Notes: generated by a model not told the origin, from the sequence alone. DNA of 64,000 bases from Thecaphora thlaspeos (GCA_900291925.1 UWYS01000012.1:310001-374000); one strand, 5' to 3'. Shown: positions 42,043 to 53,975, counted from the first letter of the stretch. A program made the numbers and translations.

Positions 42043-45000
42043 TTATGCTTCGCCGTCCTCGCCGTCCTTCCGATCCAGCGGTAGGGATGGTATATCTTGT
42101 TCCTTTTCCAGTCCCTCGTTCTTATGCTTCTGTTCAGCTTCGCCGCCTTCTCCACTTGCTTCCGCCGCAGCTTGAGCGACGAGGGCCGCATGCCTCTCGA
42201 GACTGACCCGGTACGCTCCCTCGGCCTCGCCCGCCTCCAACTTGGCCTTGAGGTCGAGCACTATCTCTGCTAGGCTTTCGTTCTGGCTCCTCAGGTCATC
42301 GCGCTCCCTCTGCACCGCCGCCAGCGTATCTACCACATCAATCGCCGTGCTTCCTTCCTTCTTCGTCGTGTCGCCTCCTCCGTCCTTTGACCTCTCGCCA
42401 TGCTGCTGATGCTGTGTGCTGGTCTGGATCCTCGCAAAAGCCGCCTTGAATTGGTTTTTGACGCTCTCGTTTTCCGCTTCGAGCTTGCGCCGCGCCGCCT
42501 CGGCCTGATCGAGCGCCGTCTCCGTGCTCTCGAGCATCGAGGACATCTCTTCCCATCGAGAGAGGAGCACCTCCATCTCCTTGCGCTGGTCCTGGTACTT
42601 GATCACGTCGTTGTCCCAGTAGGTGAGGCACGTGGTGAGCTGGGCTAGCTTGGCCTCGTACTGCTCGATCCTCGCCACCTTGGGCTCGACCGACTCGAGG
42701 CGCGTCTTGAGCTCAAAGAGCTCCGACCCGGACTCCTCCAGCTGGCGTGACAGGGCCGAGATGATTGCGGCGCTCTCCTCGGCCTGCGCCTTGAGCTGGC
42801 GCGCCTCGTTGGTCCATGCCTTGCACTCCTCACGGTATGCTTTGAGCTTGTTGTTGAGCTCCGCCTCCCAGTGAACGTGCCGGTTCTTGGTCGTCGTCGC
42901 TTCACTCCGTTGCCGGTCGAGGATCGTGTTCATCGCCGTCAGCTGGCCGCGCAGCGACCGCACCGTATGGTAGAGGTTCTGGCGCTCCGCCTCGAGTGCA
43001 GTGTCGGTGACGCGGTCGCGGTGCAGCTTGCCAATGTGGCGCAGGTGCTGCTCCTTGAGGTACAGCTCAAAGTTGAGCTCGTTACGCAGCAGCAGGTTTT
43101 CGCGGTGGACGAAGCTCAGCTCCTTCGAGCTCGCCGGATCGGCGACATGCGTATTCTCGATCGGGTCCGGCACGCTGTGATCGACGGGGCTGAAGCTCGT
43201 CGAGAGCGGATGCTGTCTGCCCGTCGGCGACGTCGGCGCCGGCGGAGGTAGGTGCGAGATCACCGACGACATCGAGCCTGACCGCGTCCGCGCCCGGGCA
43301 CGTGCCGCATGCGTCGCCGGAGATCCGAGCACCGATGAGGCGACACCGCTGGCCGTCACCGTGCTCGTTGCTGCCGTCGCTGACACCGCGGGGATGGTCC
43401 TCAGACCAGCGGCCGCCGACGAGGTTTCCGCACGCGACTCGCGACACTCGAGCGGCAGCTCGGCAGCGAGAATTGATGCGCTCGATGCGAGAGGCGCTCC
43501 AGACCTCAGAGAGGCGTAGGTCAGCAGGATGCCGTCGGGGCTGACGCTGGCGGGAAGGTGGTGGAAGTTCCTGGCCATCTCGCTGAGGAAAGAGCCAGGA
43601 TGCGGGCCCGACGACCGCCGCCGCATCGCGCCGTTCTGACCCGGCTTCCGCTCCCGCTCCGAGGGTGCCGAGAAGTTGTCGTCGTCGGGCCCGTCAGCCT
43701 CGAAGAAGACGTGCCGCTCGCGCTCCGCTTGCTTGATGTGGTTGTTGCTGACGTCGTGCCACTTGCCGAGGAACAGGCTCATGCACTCAGCATTGATATC
43801 GGCCGAGTCGTGCTTGAGCCACCGCTGCTTGTCCGTCAGCTCGCGCTCAGCGTTGAGGCTGATCAGCGCTGGGTGAAGTGTGTGGCGGCCAAGGATGGGA
43901 TGACTCCGGCTCTGGACGGCCATCTCGTCGATCATGTCCTCCCACGGCCCGTCGAACGGGCTGTGGAACATCGTCTCTCGCAGGTAATAGATCGGCGCTC
44001 GTAGGAAGCGGATGAAGTTGCAGGGGAAGAGGCCGTAGAGGTAGGTGAAGAGCTGCTCGGCGTTGGGTGGCGTAGATTCGGCCGTGTCGAACGTCGATTC
44101 GAGCCTCCTCCACCGGAGGCTTGGCTTGACGTTGAGCCGCTTTCCGAGCCGGTCGACCTCGGTGTGTTCTTCGTCGTTCTCCCTTCGCAGCGCCTCGAGT
44201 TCCGTCCCACCTTCGACCCGGTCTTCCCAACCGCTCCCGAGCTTGCGCCAGTCGACGATCCGCCCATAGATGGCCAGCAGCGTCGAGAGGCCGCCCGCGC
44301 CACCGTTGGCGATCCAGTCAGGGGTGTGCGGCATCAGCATTACGAGGGCGGTGACCCCAAGAGCCACGCAGGTGGTCGAAGTGTCCAGTTGCAGCGAGAG
44401 GACGAGCAGCTTCGGCAGCGCCGTGGACGTGATGTGGTAGCTGTGTATCGTATAGAGGCGCAGGAAAGTCGTGAGCAGGCACAGAAGCGAGACGCGACCC
44501 GTCGGCTCGCTGAACGACTCTGCCAGATGGTGGAAGAATTCCTTTGGCTTCTGGTTGCTGTAGATGAGGATCGTCGACTCGAGATTGCCGCGCCAGACGA
44601 TGCTTGTCTCGTCTTCCTGCACAATCGCACGCTCCTCGACGTGCTCTGCTCGCTCATCGTGGCTGCCCTCGGCAGTGGTGGCGGGCATCCCGCTCGGGAT
44701 GCGGTCATTTGGCGGGGAGTACGTTGTGGCGGTCTCGGAGACGTAGAGGTCAAAGATCCTCTGTGTGAATCGGCGGTATTGGTCAACCCTGCTGGCCGTG
44801 GACGAGGAGCCAACGGACGCGGAGCGTAGAGACGACGAGGGCGGCGTAGGGTGCGCCGGCTTGTCGAACTGCGACTTGCGGGTTTGCGGCTGGGGCGTGA
44901 CCGAGGTGATGGGGTACGGAGCGTCTCCGGCCTGCCGGCTGCCCACCTGAGCCGACGGTGCGGGCCAGACCGGGGTGGGCGCCGGCTCATCCTCATAAGC

Positions 45001-45522
45001 CGATGAAGGTGCGGCTGACATGGCGGCGACGACGAGCTCGCGCGCCTTGCTCGCAGTGGCGTTCTGAACAGCCGAGCTCTTCAGGAGCGGGCGGAGGACG
45101 AGGTCCCACCAGCCCATGACGATGCAGTGGGTTCCGATGATGGGAAGGAGAATGTGGAGCAGCTCGACGATGACGGGGAGCTTTTGATGCTGCTGCTGTT
45201 CGAGGTCGCCGTGGAAGACGTTGAGCATATCGACATTGATCTTGGTGGCGACCTGTGCCTTTATCTGCGCCGTCGTGGAAGACGGCGGTGCGCCAGGCTG
45301 GGCGGCGTCCTTTTTGGCCTCTGCATTGGCGTGGGCCTCGAGTGACTCGACCTGTGCATCGACCAGCGTGGCTATAGCTCGGACGAGTTCGTAGCGCTGC
45401 GCGTCGTCGTTGGCGAGTAAGGCCGAGCGTACCTTGTGGCAGATGTCCTTGAGCCAGGACTGCATAGATCTGGGGATGGGTACCGCCGTCGCGGGCGGAT
45501 GGGAGAACGCAGGAGGCGGCAT
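42043..45522 (-). CDS. tsc1: Tuberous sclerosis protein Tsc1 (hamartin)
   Basis: Tsc1 stabilises Tsc2, the GAP for Rheb, and so restrains TORC1. Intronless, 1159 residues from the ATG at 45522 (MPPPAFSHPP). The N-terminal hamartin domain is helical: VDMLNVFHGDLEQQQHQKLP, HILLPIIGTHCIVMGWWDLV, FFHHLAESFSEPTGRVSLLC, LYTIHSYHITSTALPKLLVL and LFPCNFIRFLRAPIYYLRET. A Ser/Pro-rich linker follows. The last 400 residues form a long coiled coil (KEQHLRHIGKLHRDRVTDTA through RERDDLRSQNESLAEIVLDL), the part that binds Tsc2 in other species. The architecture and length match hamartin (S. pombe Tsc1 about 900, human 1164). A TTG nine bases upstream was not taken as the start. Confidence 0.9.
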   Translation of the reverse strand: MPPPAFSHPPATAVPIPRSMQSWLKDICHKVRSALLANDDAQRYELVRAIATLVDAQVESLEAHANAEAKKDAAQPGAPPSSTTAQIKAQVATKINVDMLNVFHGDLEQQQHQKLPVIVELLHILLPIIGTHCIVMGWWDLVLRPLLKSSAVQNATASKARELVVAAMSAAPSSAYEDEPAPTPVWPAPSAQVGSRQAGDAPYPITSVTPQPQTRKSQFDKPAHPTPPSSSLRSASVGSSSTASRVDQYRRFTQRIFDLYVSETATTYSPPNDRIPSGMPATTAEGSHDERAEHVEERAIVQEDETSIVWRGNLESTILIYSNQKPKEFFHHLAESFSEPTGRVSLLCLLTTFLRLYTIHSYHITSTALPKLLVLSLQLDTSTTCVALGVTALVMLMPHTPDWIANGGAGGLSTLLAIYGRIVDWRKLGSGWEDRVEGGTELEALRRENDEEHTEVDRLGKRLNVKPSLRWRRLESTFDTAESTPPNAEQLFTYLYGLFPCNFIRFLRAPIYYLRETMFHSPFDGPWEDMIDEMAVQSRSHPILGRHTLHPALISLNAERELTDKQRWLKHDSADINAECMSLFLGKWHDVSNNHIKQAERERHVFFEADGPDDDNFSAPSERERKPGQNGAMRRRSSGPHPGSFLSEMARNFHHLPASVSPDGILLTYASLRSGAPLASSASILAAELPLECRESRAETSSAAAGLRTIPAVSATAATSTVTASGVASSVLGSPATHAARARARTRSGSMSSVISHLPPPAPTSPTGRQHPLSTSFSPVDHSVPDPIENTHVADPASSKELSFVHRENLLLRNELNFELYLKEQHLRHIGKLHRDRVTDTALEAERQNLYHTVRSLRGQLTAMNTILDRQRSEATTTKNRHVHWEAELNNKLKAYREECKAWTNEARQLKAQAEESAAIISALSRQLEESGSELFELKTRLESVEPKVARIEQYEAKLAQLTTCLTYWDNDVIKYQDQRKEMEVLLSRWEEMSSMLESTETALDQAEAARRKLEAENESVKNQFKAAFARIQTSTQHQQHGERSKDGGGDTTKKEGSTAIDVVDTLAAVQRERDDLRSQNESLAEIVLDLKAKLEAGEAEGAYRVSLERHAALVAQAAAEASGEGGEAEQKHKNEGLEKEQDIPSLPLDRKDGEDGEA

Positions 45523-46882
45523 CTCGGGCAACTTGCCGGCGGCAGCTCAGAGAGGCGGCGTGGAGGAGGGATGAAGAAGAGTCCAGGTGGTCGAGGAGAG
45601 CGCCGAGTTTAGCTTGGGATCGGATCGACGAGCGAGGATGCTACAGCCTTGGGACATGTGGCTGGGGCGGGATGGCTGGGGACGAGGGGGCTGGGATATG
45701 CCACTAATGGTGCCAGAGCAGCAGCGGACGGGTCGATAGGGTAGCGGGACACGACAAAGTCTGTCTAGCCGTCGGCGAGCATGGTGATGCTAGGGCGTCG
45801 TGATGTCGGGCGGAAGCTAGCGTGGGCAAAGATGGATTGGGTTGACTGTCGAGGTGGGCTAGAACAAGATGCAGAATGTGGCGGGATGAGTGGGTGTGAG
45901 TGATGGTGGGACGGAGGAAGCGGTGGGGTCGTCGGCGCAGTGCGATGCAGTGAGGTGCGGGGTGGGTTGTGGTGGTGAGAGAGAGCTTATCGGTAGGTCG
46001 GAGGTGATGATGTGGATGGGGGAGCGAGTCACGCAGCGCTGCCGGCCAAATGTCGAGCCATACCACCCGCTGCCGTTTCGGAAAAAGTGGAGAAGAGCAG
46101 CCCTTTTCCTCCGTCAGAGAGAGCGAGGCCTGTAAGCCAGCCAGCTAGCCAGCCGCCTGGGCCCGCCGCCTCGCCTTGGCAGCGCGGGCAAAAGGCAAGT
46201 CATCACATCTGGTGATCTCATCAAGTGTTGGCCCTGCCTCGGCTCTATCTGCCGTGCCCTCGGACCCTTTGCGCCTAGCTTGCTTGCCTTCCAAGACATA
46301 CATGCATCCATCTATTCGACCATGATGACCCTGGTGTCCACGTCTCTCCCTGCCTGTGTCTTGGCTCCAGGTCGCGTCAACGGGCAGGCCGAACAAGGGC
46401 AGATCGAGGGTTCTTGAAGCTCAATGTACATGTGTAGCCACGCAGGCAAGCAAGCAAGGGGGGGGAGAGAGAAAGCCACCGCCCACCTCATGCCTCGCAC
46501 GTCATTTACCCCTTAGTTGCCCCAGCCTGCCGCACCCCGGAAAGGAGGCTCGTCGTGAGGAGCCAGCTAGCCGACCCGCACTCCACCGGTCGCTCGCCCT
46601 GGCCTGTGCCCGAAGGGCGGCCATCGGCCGCGGCCGACCAACCTCACGCCTGCTCCTCAAGATGAGGTACTGGAGAGGCTCGGAGATTGGCGTCTCGCGC
46701 GAGAGAAATTCGCGGCCGGATGCCGCCCCGTAACTCCACATTCGAAGCTGCCGCTGCCAACCGAGCCCGCCTGGACCTTCGAAAAAGTTCAACTGAGCCC
46801 CTCCGTTGCCACCCTCTCTCACACCTTCGCCACCATCAGCCACACCCAACCACGCCTACCACCTCCTCCTCGCATCGGCACA
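45523..46882. promoter_or_regulatory. Divergent promoter region, tsc1 / cwc24
   Basis: 1360 bp between divergent starts. I see no supported gene, only purine-rich stretches. Promoters of both genes must lie here. Confidence 0.45.
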
Positions 46883-48094
46883 ATGTCTGATCCGTCCGCA
46901 GACGCATCCTTATCCGCGCCAGATGGCGGCGCCAACGTCCTCTTCAAGAGGAAGCGCAGCGCTCCGCGCTCGCTGCGGAAGCCCGAAGCCGCCGCATCGG
47001 CCGGCACCCTAGACGCCCTGCCATCAGCCGACGGAGTGCACCCACCACCAATAACCTCAGACCACGGTGATCAAGGCGAGGCAGATTCGTCGGTCGTGGT
47101 CAAGGTCAAGCGCAAGTCCCACAACCCGCTAGTACAGTCGACGCTGCCCGCATACAAGCGGCTAAAAAGGGACGGCGGCGATCTAGACGATGAAGGTGGG
47201 CTTGACCTCGACGACGACGAGGACGGTGCGGGCGGCTACCTGTCCAAACAGCGGCAGCTCAATCGTTTCGGCGAGGCGGGCGTCTCATCGCGCTCTCGGG
47301 CAGTCGGCGGTGCCTCGGAAGGCGTAGCAAAGGTCTGCGACGATGCGACACGCCACTCGAACTGGGACCTCGAGGTCGACGACACGGGCAAGGCGAAAAA
47401 CGGCGCCGCGCCAACATCTGCGTCCAACGACGCGTCGGAGGACGGGACGTCGAGGCCAAGCAACGACGACGGCGTCTACCGCGGTGCCAAGAGCTACTCA
47501 TCCTTTGTACCCACGCGCGACGACGGGACGTCGTCCAAGATGCGGTCGCGCGGCCCCATCCGCATGTCGACAAACGTCCGCAGCACCACGCTGATGGATT
47601 ACCAGCCCGACGTCTGCAAGGACTACAAGGAGACGGGCTATTGCGGCTTCGGAGATACGTGCAAGTTTCTGCACGATCGAAGCGACTACCTGGCCGGGTG
47701 GGAGCTCGACCTGCTACCCAACTCGAACCGGCGGACACGGGGCGACTTTTCCGATCCGGAAGACGGCAACGACAGCGAAGAGGACGAGATACCGTTCGCC
47801 TGCCTCATCTGCCGACAGCCGTTCACCGATCCCGTCGTGACCAACTGCGGCCACTACTTTTGTTCGGCCTGCGCCATCAAGCGGTACACAAAGACGGCAA
47901 AGTGCTTTGCGTGCGGAGCCCAGACAGGCGGCCTCTTCAACTCGGCTACAAAGGTGCTCAAGAGGATGGAGGAGGCCAAGAAGAACAAGTCCGAGGAGAG
48001 GTCAGAGAGAAGGAGAATGAGAGGCTACGACGACGACGCTGGTCGCGAGTTGTTGGAGGGCGTCGAGATCGGAGGCGCGCCAGACTATCCGTAG
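46883..48094 (+). CDS. cwc24: Pre-mRNA splicing factor Cwc24 (RNF113 family)
   Basis: Cwc24/RNF113A is a spliceosome factor that joins the Bact complex and checks the 5' splice site before the first step. Intronless, 403 residues. The family N-terminus FKRKRSAPRSLRKPEAAA is present. A segment RGPIRMSTNVRSTTLMDYQPDVC leads into the CCCH zinc finger (C-x8-C-x5-C-x3-H, from C245: CKDYKETGYCGFGDTCKFLH). The RING domain begins near residue 307 (FACLICRQPFTDPVVTNCGH, then CSAC and CFACG). The order CCCH then RING identifies the family. The tail is basic and acidic. It is tail-to-tail with sid1. Confidence 0.94.
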   Translation: MSDPSADASLSAPDGGANVLFKRKRSAPRSLRKPEAAASAGTLDALPSADGVHPPPITSDHGDQGEADSSVVVKVKRKSHNPLVQSTLPAYKRLKRDGGDLDDEGGLDLDDDEDGAGGYLSKQRQLNRFGEAGVSSRSRAVGGASEGVAKVCDDATRHSNWDLEVDDTGKAKNGAAPTSASNDASEDGTSRPSNDDGVYRGAKSYSSFVPTRDDGTSSKMRSRGPIRMSTNVRSTTLMDYQPDVCKDYKETGYCGFGDTCKFLHDRSDYLAGWELDLLPNSNRRTRGDFSDPEDGNDSEEDEIPFACLICRQPFTDPVVTNCGHYFCSACAIKRYTKTAKCFACGAQTGGLFNSATKVLKRMEEAKKNKSEERSERRRMRGYDDDAGRELLEGVEIGGAPDYP

Positions 48095-48262
48095 CCGCGT
48101 TCGGTCCGCGCCGGACGGGCCACAGGTGCCGTCCTATCACCCGCCGGCGCACGATCACCACTTGGAACACCTATATCGCGTATCATTCAATATTGAAATG
48201 ACGAATGCTAGTATTAACACATATGCAAGACGCACCATGGCGCGGAGCGAAGAGAGCATTTA

Positions 48263-48316
<54 letters not shown>

Positions 48317-48394
48317 ACGATAATCGAGCCGAGTCCATTGACCTTGCAAGGTCATAGGGGAGAAAGAGAGGGATCACACCGCGCTCGCGACTCT
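48095..48394. other. Convergent 3' ends of cwc24 and sid1
   Basis: 300 bp containing the (AG)n microsatellite and otherwise nothing I recognise. Confidence 0.45.
48264..48312 (+). repeat. (AG)n microsatellite
   Basis: About 24 AG units between the 3' ends of cwc24 and sid1, the longest simple repeat in the window. Confidence 0.9.
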
Positions 48395-50564
48395 CTAGAG
48401 TGATGTCGCACTGACGATGTGCTGCCCTGCAGGCGTAGATGAGATGTTGAGCTTCTTCTTGATGGAGTCAGCCAGCTTTTCCGTCTTTGACGGTGACGTC
48501 GTCGTCGTTGTCTCACCTTTCGTCGCGGAAGAGGTGATGGCGGTGGTGATGGCGGACGAGGTGGGACCGGTGGCGCGCCTTGATGCCGGCAGCCTTTCGA
48601 GGAGTGACGTCGTCAGTTCTCCGGAGCGGTGAGCGCAGATCGAGAGAAGGCTGTCCGAAAGACCGTGCGTCGCCTCGTTACCGCCGAGGACGTAGATGCT
48701 CGGTTCCGGCATCGGAGGTGCGCTCGAGTCGAGCTCGCTCGCCAGCGTCTGCTGCGACGACGTCGACGAAGAGTCGCTGTTAGCAAACGGCGTAGACTTG
48801 CCCGAAGACGAGGAGTTGGCACCGTTGCCGCTGCCTCCGCCGGCGACGTTTCGCATCTTGGTGTAGGGTACGAGGCGGTAGTCGCGCGTGATGCCGCGCA
48901 CGCCCTCGCGTCGTCGCTCCAGCTCATCGTCGTCCTCCTCGTCCACCTTGGCGGCGATGTCGTCCTCCTCGCTCGTATCCCTCGAGCTCCACTCGGGGCT
49001 GAGCGCCGGATAGTGTGCGCGCAGCGGCTCGAGGAACGGAATCGTCGAGGGACTCCGCGTGAATCCAGTCCCGAGGAAGACCGCGTCGAACTTGAGCGTC
49101 TCGAGCCGGTCGTTGTGCAGCTTGTCCCGCAGTGTCAGCCGGATGCCCGCCCCCTCGTCGTCGACGCTGTCGCCGCCGACCACCTCCACCTCGTCGACCG
49201 ACGTGTTGCGTCGCATCTCGATGCGACCCGCCTCGACCTCGCTAGGATCCTGCAGCTCCTCGGGCAGCTTGACCTCGAAGGCGTCGTACATCTTGTCGTG
49301 CAGCTCGTTGAGCAAGTCGCTGCGCACGACCGAGTAGTTTGTCCGCTTAAACTCCTGCAGCCACGCCTTGCGCTGCTTCTCATTAGCCGTCCAGAACTCG
49401 TCCGTCCTCTCCGGATCAAAGGCGACCGAGTTGACAAAGCCCGTGTCGTCCGAAGGCACCAACGCCGAGGCGCGGAAGATCATCGTGACGATGGCCGTAG
49501 GGAAGCGGTCGTGCAGGTTCATCAGCATCTCGGTCGAAGACTGGCCGCCACCAACGACGGCGAGGCAAAGGCGCCCCTCGTCCTTGGTGAGCGTGCCCAC
49601 CCTCTCGGCCCGCCTGTCCGCTACCCGCTGGAGGAACGGCTCGAGCGGAGTGAGCGAGGGGACGTATGTGGCCGAGTGGACGATCCGCGCCACCTTGCCC
49701 GCAACCTGCGAGGCTTGGTCGGCGTAGGGTTGCTTGAACGGTTCGGGGAGGCGGGGCAGGCCGCCGACGGCAACGCTGATATTGCGCGCGTAGCGCGTGG
49801 TGATGTCGTTGCTGCCAGCCGCCTTGAGCTTGACACCGAAGAGCGAGACGGCCTCGCCATTCTTGCTGTTGGTCAGCTTGACAGGGAGCTTCTCGACCGT
49901 TGCGTCGGGCTGTCCCACCAGCGTCAAGGGCTCGACGGCGACGATCTCCTGGCCGTAGGTAACAGCCTCGTCCATGCGCTTGGCGGCCCAGGCGAGGTAG
50001 GCGGTCCACTCGCGCCGGCTCGGAACGCCCTGGTCCTTGTTGATGTACTTGGCGAGCCGGCCGTGAGAGTGGAGGAAGTTGAAGAAGCCGTAGGTCGAGG
50101 TCGGGTCGCGCAGGGTGGCGAGGTCCTTGAGCGGCGAGACCTGGAGCTGCGAGCCCGGTAGCAGGAGCGCCGGGTGCCAGGCAAAGTGGTCGCGCTTCTC
50201 GAGGAAGTGCGACTTGAAGTTGACCTCCTGGATGTCCTGCGACTCGCGGAGCGCGATTGAGAGGGCCAGGTGTGCCGGGCCTGATCGTCGACAATGGAGC
50301 ATCGAATGGTCGCCAGCCAGCGATAAATAAGTGTCAGCCTATGAACCCATGACCATGCGATCTAGCAAACGAAGCGAGGCTGCTGCTCACCATAGCCGAA
50401 ACCGAGAAGGTCGTAGACCTCGTCCCGAGGGACGGCTACCTGTTCATCCTGTTTCGGCGTGAGTGTGCGGCAGCGATCAAGGGGCCGATCAGCTCAGGGT
50501 CGTTCGCTGACAACGATGCCTTGGCAAGTCGGTGGGGATGGGAAAGACCTACAGTGGTAGACAT
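48395..50564 (-). CDS. sid1: L-ornithine N5-monooxygenase
   Basis: FAD- and NADPH-dependent enzyme that hydroxylates ornithine, the committed step of hydroxamate siderophores (U. maydis Sid1, Aspergillus SidA). Exons on the minus strand are 50564-50553 (12 nt), 50448-50391 and 50280-48395, giving 651 residues. Splicing gives MSTTDEQVAVPRDEVYDLLG, then the FAD fingerprint GFGYGPAHLALSIALRE. Family blocks follow: DHFAWHPALLLPGSQLQVSP, LATLRDPTSTYGFFNFLHSH, the NADPH motif LAVVGGGQSSTEM, DAVFLGTGFTRSP and the C-terminal GNEATHGLSDSLLSICAHR. The micro-exon is supported because reading through the first intron stops within 45 codons. It is divergent from the siderophore NRPS. Likely iron-repressed through GATA sites in the shared spacer (inference). 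Confidence 0.92.
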
Positions 50565-51505
50565 GATATGCGCGTTGGCCTGTAGTCTCGACGAGGTGAG
50601 TTTGTCGCTGCAAATGGGAGGGAACGGGAGAGGCCGTCTGGGGAATCAATGTGGGGCTCGCAGAGGGGCGCGCGCGAAGGAGGCCGGGCAGCAGCAAGGC
50701 TCGGAGATGGGCTCGAGGCGATGAGAGGAGAGAGGCGCGCTGGGCGTGGTCGGAGGCGGTGACAACGGCCTTTTGAGGGAAGCGAAAGAGGCGGACGGAT
50801 GGTGGGTCGGGACGAGGAGATGCGATGGAGAGGTGGGCTGGTGTATCGCAAGGGTCGTCGCCAGGAGCATGTCGTTGTGGCAGGCGGCGTCTACGGGACG
50901 AGTAGTGAGTGAGCAGGAGGCAAGGTTCGAGGACGAAAGAGGAGAGAGAGGGGCATATTTTGGATGCTCCACAACGGGAAATGCCGGCGGCCGTCGGATG
51001 CAGTGCCGCCATCTGCCGCGCTTAGACGAGACACGGTGTCCGATCCTGCGCTTGCTGTGCCTGCGCCGTGCTCCCCAAACAGGGCGGCATACCGTCTCCG
51101 TCGAGCTCGGAAGTCGTTCTCGTCATCCACAACGTGCGTATCTCATAAGCACACTCACGCTACGATCGATTCAGAGTCCTTTGTCGCCGCGAGGTTCGGA
51201 TCGAGGCGGAGCCGATTTAGGAGCTGGATCGACTGCTGTGTCAGATTTCAAAGGAAGCCAAAATGTCAAAACAGTCAACCACTTTGGCCGACACGGAGGG
51301 ATCGACACGGAGGGATCGACAACCACGAATACGCCGTCCCGTGGGAGGCCTGAAGGTGGTGTCATAGCGAGTGACAGCACCTCGAGATCGAATTTGAAGT
51401 TGCTCGCGGCTTCCTGTCGACGGTCGAAGCAGCCTGCCAGTCGAATCGATTGATTGCCGCTCTCGGACTGGGAATGGGAAGCGGGTGGAGGGGCGACGAG
51501 CGGGT

Positions 51506-51520
51506 GGGGGGGGGGGGGGG
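51506..51520 (+). repeat. Poly-G tract (G15)
   Basis: A run of 15 G residues in the sid1-NRPS spacer. Confidence 0.8.
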
Positions 51521-53785
51521 CGACAATGACGACGGCCGTGCGCCTCCCTCACGTGCCGATTGGACACTTACGAGATGGATGTAGATGTTGGCGGTGTCGA
51601 TACGCTTGGGCGAAGGAAGAGTGTATGCGGGTCAGGGTCGGAAGGTTATGGTTAGGATCTTGACTTGACAAAAGGGAGGGCGGAGCGGAGTGGGGGCCCG
51701 AGGAATGGGCGGCCAGGACAGCGTTATTGAAGTAGGAAGGAGAGAAGGAACGAAGGAACGAAGAAAGCGGTGGCGGACAGAAGGCAGGAGGGCCGGACCA
51801 GCGTGGGCAAAGCGCAAGAGCGGTGAGGGCGAGCGATGACGGCGGCTGAAGCCGGCTGAAGCGGTCGTCGGCCCTCTACTTAGCACCAGCAGAGCACCAA
51901 TCTCATCTGATTAGGGCCATCTTTCGCAAGAGCACCAAGAAACCTGCAGAGCCGGCGCAAGAACGACGGCGGCGGCTGACGGGAGAGGGGTACAGTACCA
52001 TTGTACAGCACAGTGCAACCACCGCAAGGGCGGTTCAGCAGCAGGCCAGGCCAACTCCGGCCGACCTAAAATGACACCTGTGAGTACAGTACAGTAGTCG
52101 ACTCTTCATGCCGGATGCTCTGCATGCAGCGAGCCTCTTTATCGAGGAAGAGCAAGCTACGGACAAGCCCGACCAATGAGAGTGTCAAGGTGGCTGATCA
52201 CAGTGAGGTAAGAGTAAGGCGAAGCGTCAAGCTGGAGAGCAGAAGAGAGGGACAAAAAAAAGAGGCCTCGCTTGCGCCGGAGTTGTATGTAAGTCGCCTC
52301 GGAAGAGGCAGGAGGACCTCGCCAGCGGGCCCACGGCGACCGCCCCGCCTAGGTCTCCGTCATCGCCGTCATCATCAGCGCTCGCTCTGGAGCGAGATGC
52401 AGACGGGTGGGCCAAGGAGCGAAGGAAGAAACAGAATAATGAAAGACGAAAAAAAATAAAATCCGGCGATGGTGCCGTGGGCCAAACTAACTGCTGCTCT
52501 TTACCGCACTCCTGCGTCGCCTTTCATAACCGCCCGACCAACCGTAGCGACGAAGCGGCGAGCGCCCGTCTATTCACCGTGCACCAACTCGAGAGACGAG
52601 GCTGGTCGCCAAGCGAGAGCAAAAGGAAACAAAGGAAACATAGATTGTCGGACCCCGCAGGGGGGACGCTGCGAGCTCCCAGCCGACGCCGTAAGGGCGG
52701 CCGGTCGAGCATCGCATGACAGCGAGGCGAAGAGGAGCGCAGTGCGCGTGAGACCGAAAGGAAGTCTACATGCAAGGGGGAGTGAGCAAAGATATGAGGG
52801 TGGGAAGGGTGGGCGAAAGCGACGTCGACGGGCAGCGTCGACGAGAGAAGAGATGATGGGAGAGAGAGAGGAGGCAGTCTGCCAGCCGGCCAAGGCTGCC
52901 AGCGAGGCAACCAGCTCGCTGCCTCGAACTGGCGCACCCTGCGCATGTGACCGAGCACCGACTGTTGCAATCAACCACCACCAGTCTATCTGTGTACACA
53001 GCTTCCAAGCCGCTTGTCGCTTTCTCGTCAAGTTGGAGGGCGTTGGACCTGCAGTTGGCCTGCAATGTTGACCTGGTGGGCGAAAGTTTCCTCTTCCGCA
53101 ATTATATGCCTCGTACTCTTCGGCTTCCTGGGTGTCGATAAGGAGTGCGTCTCTCCGAAAGGAAGGTGTCCGGGCGGTAGCAAGCGCCAACCTCTACTCT
53201 ATAGCCTATGATCACCAAGTGAGATCTTTACTTACACAGTAAGTAGCAGCCCTCGTGTCCGTCGCTGCATGTCTTTGCACGATCTTGGCGGCGTTCAACA
53301 TTCAACGGCAACTGGCGATGGGTAAGCGAACCTCTCCTTGAGCGCACAGCAGAGTGGAGACAACGTCGAGAGCACTTTGAGGGTTCACCCTCGGCCTAAC
53401 CAACCAGTCTGCTTGAATGCGCTTGGCTATTGGCGCCCAAGCCCATCGGAGAGGATCGGACACCGTGTCATTGGAGAGCGTCGCCGCTCTCGCCAAGGAA
53501 GCTGATCACGAGCGAGCAAGCGAGCAAAGGATTCGAGGTCTCCCCCGATGAAATCTTTGCAGTCTCGGTTGGATGAATGCGAGTCGACTTTGATGCTCCG
53601 TACAGCGACACAGCACATGGGCGGGGTGGCCGCAGGAGCCGGACTTGCAACCGCGTGCCAGGTCCAGCTGGAAGCGAACCAGATGAGGCAGTACAGTAAT
53701 CGCGGCGCCTCGAGTATTGATCGAGCAAACAAAAGAGTGGCCGGAAGAAAGGCTCATGGACATGACGAACAGGCAGGCGGGCGGT

Positions 53786-53807
53786 CTCTCTCTCTCTCTC
53801 TCTCTCT
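53786..53807 (+). repeat. (TC)n microsatellite
   Basis: About eleven TC units in the sid1-NRPS spacer. Confidence 0.8.
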
Positions 53808-53966
53808 ACGACGACGACAACGACGACGACGACGCAGTGGGTGCCGGCCTCCTTGCGGCTGCTGATACTTCTCGACGCCACTTTCTGCAAGCGAGAGCAG
53901 CAGCATGTATGCAGAGACGCAGATTGAATTGCTGCTAACTAGAGCTTCTTGGTGAAACCTTTTTTC

Positions 53967-53975
53967 ATCAGATAA
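53967..53975 (+). promoter_or_regulatory. Candidate siderophore GATA-factor site ATCAGATAA
   Basis: A perfect match to ATCWGATAA, the extended site of iron-responsive fungal GATA repressors (Urbs1, SREA type). It lies 2.46 kb upstream of the NRPS and 3.40 kb upstream of sid1. The match is seen directly; function is inferred. Confidence 0.55.

Noticed and set aside
48629..50161. A 510-codon open frame antisense to sid1
   Set aside because: Shadow of a conserved monooxygenase; composition is Arg/Val-rich with no domain.
52570..53190. A 206-codon minus-strand frame in the sid1-NRPS spacer
   Set aside because: No domain, no conserved-looking blocks, overlapping open frames on other strands; treated as chance.
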